Of a stretch of DNA of 64,000 bases, positions 59,964-64,000 are shown piece after piece (positions within the stretch are counted from its first letter, which is position 1; each line of letters opens with the position of its first letter). Below the pieces are notes generated by a model that worked only from the letters and a program-made list of their open reading frames with translations, had not been told where the DNA came from and ran no database searches. The position numbers and the translations under genes were made by a program. The DNA comes from Tetracladium setigerum (lineage: Eukaryota; Ascomycota; Leotiomycetes; Helotiales), in assembly GCA_031472005.1 (NCBI GenBank), contig PZJY01000007.1, positions 1,550,001 to 1,614,000 of the forward strand. Reading direction: 5' to 3'.

Positions 59964-61117
59964 ATGTCCGACTCCTTCACAGACAACAGCTCTCCCACGT
60001 CTGAAGACGATCCATATTCTTCGACCCTACCGAGTACCGGATACCATATAGATCGTACAGGCTTCCCCAAGCCCGCACCTATATTCGGCCAGCTTACAGG
60101 TTTCAATGACAAGCTCTTTGCTAAAGTCTGCCGTGCGAAAATCGAAACCGCCTCGAAGATACTCGAACGACCGCTGTCATCTGAGGAAGCAAACGCAATG
60201 GCATACTGGGGGCGAAGCAGATATCTATTCTTTCATATTCTACACCAGTTGGGGCACTGGGTGGACTTTGGATATGTTATGACACAAGGGCGAAATTTCG
60301 ATTTCCATTCTACGGACCCAACATGACAACTTTCAACCCATTTCAATTCCCCAATGCGTCCGGCTTGGGCACTGTGCTCATTAATGGACCTAGAGCTGCT
60401 CTCGCTTGGCACATAGCCAGGGCATTAACTTACGTCGCTGTCGGCAAGCTTGGGGCAGATACTTTGTTCGGTTCCTATGCTATGACTGTCTCTGGTGTTG
60501 GAGAGATGCAAGATCCGAGGTTGCTGGAATATCAAGAGAAAATTCGCAACAATATGAACACAAAACGAATGAATAGGCAGTCCTCTTTTCCTCCAAAACA
60601 AGCACCAGAGCAACCCGGTAAGCAAGGCGAAGAAAGCCAGGAGACCGTGTCATACGACGATGCGAGCCCTTCGAGCGGAGACTATTTTGACCAGACAACC
60701 GCGAATAGCAATGCAGCCACGAATGAAGCGCTCTTGGACAAGGTCAAGCCCACTTATATCAACAAAGAAAGCGAAGAGAAGCCCTTCAGCATGTTTGACG
60801 ATGCCTCTCCTACTGGTGGCCAGGAATTGTCACCAGAGTCAAAGCCCTCAGCACCCACAGGCTCGGCTTGGGAAAGGCTAAGAAGTGGTCAAAAGCCTGC
60901 GGCTTCTCACCAAAGGCAGCAGACAAGTGAAAGTGCTTGGGCAAAGCAGAGGAGAGGTGCCGACGATAATAATGCGTCAGACGATGAGTTTTCAAGATCA
61001 AGTTCAAGAGAAACTAGGAGATATGGCAGGGAGGAGGCGCAAATGGAGTTTGACGCCAAAGTTGAGCGAGAACGAAGAGGTGGTAATTTTGGAGACAGCG
61101 AACAAAAACGATGGTGA
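59964..61117 (+). CDS. conserved fungal protein of unknown function, frame broken
   Basis: A protein family I recognise only as conserved in filamentous fungi. Intronless, about 384 residues. The conserved core is FPKPAPIFGQLTGFNDKLFA, KIETASKILERPLSSEEANA, then AYWGAKQISILSYSTPVGAL (after the frame break), FRFPFYGPNMTTFNPFQFPN, RAALAWHIARALTYVAVGK and FGSYAMTVSGVGEMQDPRL. Two weakly hydrophobic helices in this core suggest membrane association, perhaps mitochondrial; this is inference. The C-terminal third is low complexity, with SYDDASPSSGDYFD and repeated SAWERLR/SAWAKQRR motifs and a charged end. One base is missing in the G run at 60208-60212; without it the frame stops after 120 residues. 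The ATG at 59964 follows a good ACAATGTCC context. Confidence 0.78.
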
Positions 61118-61819
61118 TTTGTTGGAGTACAATATGTATCAATTAGGTATTGCCAGGGCGTAAAAAGTTAAATCCTCTCTTGTATAAGTGTTGATCTGGT
61201 ATCAAAGGCACCTTGTAAATATTATTTTGGACCGATCTAATGCGAAACGGACCCTCAAAGACCACATCTTTCTAGTCAAATAACACTGCCTTGCATCCCA
61301 GAGTGACATCCTTGTGCCTTTCTGGATGTCTAAACTCTTGCTTTGTATCATACACATTGGGTTGCTTTCTTTGATTCAATATATGGAGAGATTCGCCTTG
61401 GTTGCTATCTGGCTTCTTGCCGAAGGCTGATTTTATTGAATTGAACCCGGCACGATCAATATTTGAGAGGCTAGTGCGTGCTAAAAGACGGTGGTGAGAA
61501 TTTGCAAATCATGTAATAGAAGGGTGGATAGGTCAAGTATCCAAAACTTCCCTGTCTTGTAGGAAGCAGGAACGAGGAGATAAGCTTATGAGCAGATGAA
61601 ATACACATGCATCTATTGTACCTGCAGCCGTGACGGAAAGCAACCGCACCGAGGCTCACGCTCAGCAGCCTGCCACTATCAAATATTATTTTGTATGTTC
61701 TAGGTCCATTAGAGGAAGACATTTGAACTCCTATTCACTATTTCATGATTTTCCTCTGATCAAGCTTATTGTTTGTACAAGGGTAGTGACTTTTTGACAC
61801 GACATCCTTTTAGGCTTAG
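61118..61819. other. 0.7 kb region upstream of NOT1
   Basis: Contains the promoter and probably the first exon of the NOT1 gene. No ATG lies in the frame that enters at 61820, so a short coding exon should be somewhere here. I cannot place it. Confidence 0.5.
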
Positions 61820-64000
61820 CGTCTTGGTACAACCAGAGAGCGTGTTGGCCCAAGGGAACGTCAACCCGTCAACCTCAAATTCCATCAACCCCCAACTCTT
61901 CACCCTGTCGCGCTCCTCCAAACTCATCTCTCCGCCCAACCCCCCTATACGAAACACCATATTCGATGCCCATACCACCCCGATAGATCTTCTTTCGTCA
62001 CCAGCGGTCGAGAGGCGTCTCTCTGGGAGTGTGTCTGAGCAAGTACTCCAGCATCTTCGATGGTCAACTCAAGAGGGGGCACTTTTACACCTTCGCACAC
62101 GCAACAAACCACCATCAACACGGGTGTCGGCATTAGCCACTCACCTCACGGTTCTCATAATTTCAGTGCCAGCGCAAGTCCCAGCACCAGCAGTCCGATC
62201 AGTGCGAACCCTGTGACAAAGATCGCAATTGCGCAGGTTTACCTCCTGCTCAGTACCATAAAGGAAGACAAAGACAGTCCGAAGTGGGAGCAGGAAACCG
62301 AGCGACTTAGAAAGGTTCGATTGCAAAAGCTTCTTCATAAGGTTGATGCCTGCTAATCCTTTACCCATCTAGCTCCTTGATGAAAACGGCATGGAAGTCT
62401 ATCAGAAGTACTTCAGTCGGCTGGTGGTTGCCAATGCCCCTCAAATCTTCGCAGGCACTAGTAGGCCGGTAGGCAATACTGGCAATTACCGCCTGCTTGT
62501 CACCGAGTTGAAAAAGTTAGCAGAAGATGTCAACCAAGCTGGCAAGATTGCGGATGCCATCGAGACGGCGAATGAGGACATATTCCGAGACTTTGACCTT
62601 TCGACATTCATGGAATACTTTAAGCTAGACGCGCTCGAGAAGACAATTCTAGCCTTGGCATTCAAGCCAGGAACCAGGTCTGATCTGAAGACCAAAGGTT
62701 TGAAATCCCGCCCTTCTACCCGTTTTGCTGCTAACCTCAACAGCGGACACTGTTCTCTCTACGAACTACCAAGATTTCCTCCTCATAATCAGCGGGCATA
62801 ACGCAGGCCACGAAGAACTACCGAATACCTTTCTTGCGTCTATCGTAGATCGATTCATTCAACAACATCCTCCAAACCTCGATCAACCCATTCAAGCGGA
62901 TCTCCGCTTGGCTCTAAATTACCGATTCGCTGAGTCTGCGCCTTCCCCCGCAGTCTACTCATCGCTATATCTCTTGAATCTACTTGACGACGAGCATTCA
63001 CTGGTTACACACATGCAGAGAATTGGAGCTCGCTATACTAGTACGGAGGCGACTTGCAGGGACTACCTGCAAAGTCTCGGCCAGAATGCGCTTAACGAAG
63101 ATCAGGTAGGCGCTGCGCTGCTCTATGCTGCTATCAGTCAAACTCCGTCTTTCTCTCCAAAAGTTTTGGTCACTGCCTTGCAGAAGCTGGTTCCCTCGAG
63201 TTTTGGGTGGGATCGCGTTGTTGCAAGCTTCGACCGACCTGATCTCAGGGTTACCAAAGAGCAGTTCCTCTCCTTATACCAAGCTCTACGCCCAGTAGCA
63301 GAAGATGGAAACCTGGACATTCAGCAAATGTGGGGTGGAAGCTGGGGAAATACCGAGACACAGTTGTCATTCTTGGGCGCATTTGCGTCTTTGGCCCCAC
63401 AACAACTCGATGCGACGACAATTCCCGGCCTGCAGACTTCGTTTACCCTGGAGGATTTTGCAGATTCAGACGCCGAGGTGCAAGCTCGCGCGGCGGAGGC
63501 AGTGCGACATCCTCTCGTATCATATGTCGCACTACTTGCTATGTTCAACGTTGCCCTACAAAATCCTACTGCGTCAGATACCCACGAAGCGAAAAGATTG
63601 TTCCAAGACGTCGTTGTGCCAAATCTCGACATCTTCTTGGTATCATCATCAGCGGTGCCAAAGCCTTGGTCTGAGCTTGCAAGCGATACCATGCAGAATC
63701 TATTCGATCGTTTCCTACACAAATATGACCCAAACTATAATTTCGTTCTCGAAGGATTGTGGCGCAAGGACAGAATGTATGTCAAGCAACAGCTTGTTGA
63801 GCTCCATGCGAAGAGTCCATTGGATTTACCAACCATCCTCGACCACGCTCTAAAACACGAATGGCTTGATGAACTGGTCAAAACCTTACTGAACGGTTTC
63901 GCACTTGATCTTGCAGCTCTGGCACATGGGCGCGGTTTCTTGGATCTTGAACAATGGGCACTGTCTTACTCGGCTCATCGAAAGGAGCTCGCTCAATCCC
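61820..64000 (+). CDS. NOT1: NOT1 (CCR4-NOT scaffold), 5' part
   Basis: N-terminal part of the CCR4-NOT complex scaffold, which organises mRNA deadenylation and transcription control. Coding segments: about 61820-62314, 62373-62697 and 62744 to the edge, with introns of 58 and 46 nt. A Ser/Pro-rich low-complexity leader (NPSTSNSINPQL..., then ASTPASSMVNSRGGTFTPSH) comes first. The helical N-terminal domain follows: IAIAQVYLLLSTIKEDKDSP, WEQETERLRKLLDENGMEVY, FSRLVVANAPQIFAG, DFDLSTFMEYFKLDALEKT, ADTVLSTNYQDFLLIISGHN. The long HEAT-repeat region continues with DFLHKYDPN-type helices, and the frame is open to base 64000. One base appears missing near 62038-62039 between SVSE and ASTPAS. The acceptor at 61819 is a guess (CTTAG); the true start codon is further upstream and unseen. 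Confidence 0.88.

Noticed and set aside
18067..62039. Programmed ribosomal frameshifting as the reason for the frame breaks
   Set aside because: The breaks are at unrelated short G/C runs in many genes, with no common slippery site, and always need an added base.

Overview
The window is nuclear DNA of a filamentous ascomycete. Genes are split by short introns (mostly 44-81 nt, GTRNGT...YAG with CTAAC/CTGAC branch sites), proteins match Pezizomycotina families, and spacing is one gene per 2-4 kb on both strands. The gene set and intron positions look closest to Leotiomycetes/Helotiales, but that placement is inference. I see no virus, transposon, rRNA, tRNA, CRISPR or secondary-metabolite core gene.

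Layout. 0-1 kb: 5' part of a secreted M43-type metalloprotease (minus, runs off the left edge). 5.1-9.6 kb: PMC1-type Ca2+-ATPase (plus). 10.4-10.6 kb: a possible 66-residue two-exon gene. 11.3-12.9 kb: SIR2/HST deacetylase (minus), divergent from a BRE4-type transporter (13.6-17.2 kb). 17.5-21.2 kb: TRAPPC11 (minus), divergent from RXT2 (21.8-23.4 kb), then OPI3 (23.9-24.8 kb). 27.0-28.6 kb: HMG-CoA synthase. 30.7-33.2 kb: a repeat-bearing single-pass membrane protein. 34.5-35.6 kb: CCDC174-like protein (minus), divergent from homoserine dehydrogenase HOM6. 37.1-37.5 kb: small membrane protein (minus). 38.0-38.9 kb: TRM8. 39.2-43.0 kb: MDM1. 43.5-44.4 kb: VPS25. 44.7-47.5 kb: multi-BRCT Brc1/Rtt107-like protein (minus). 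48.1-49.5 kb: peroxisomal alpha/beta hydrolase. 52.1-53.2 kb: DUF3445 protein. 54.3-55.1 kb: secreted cysteine-containing protein (minus). 58.2-58.7 kb: small membrane protein (minus). 60.0-61.1 kb: conserved fungal protein. 61.8-64.0 kb: NOT1, running off the right edge.

The genes are mostly unrelated housekeeping functions: calcium, silencing, trafficking, phospholipid and sterol synthesis, threonine/methionine synthesis, tRNA modification, DNA repair and mRNA decay. They do not form a pathway cluster. The accessory part is 49.5-60 kb, which is gene-poor and holds the secreted protein and two poorly known small genes.

The strongest non-routine signal is a set of about 13-15 apparent one-base deletions, nearly all in G or C runs, that break nine otherwise well-conserved genes between 18 and 62 kb. 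Adding one base at each run restores the conserved frame. Because essential-type genes (VPS25, RXT2, OPI3, NOT1, TRAPPC11) are hit, homopolymer undercalling in the assembly is more likely than real gene loss. I found no convincing new multi-gene system. The best candidates for undescribed biology are the small genes at 10.4, 37.1, 54.3 and 58.2 kb.
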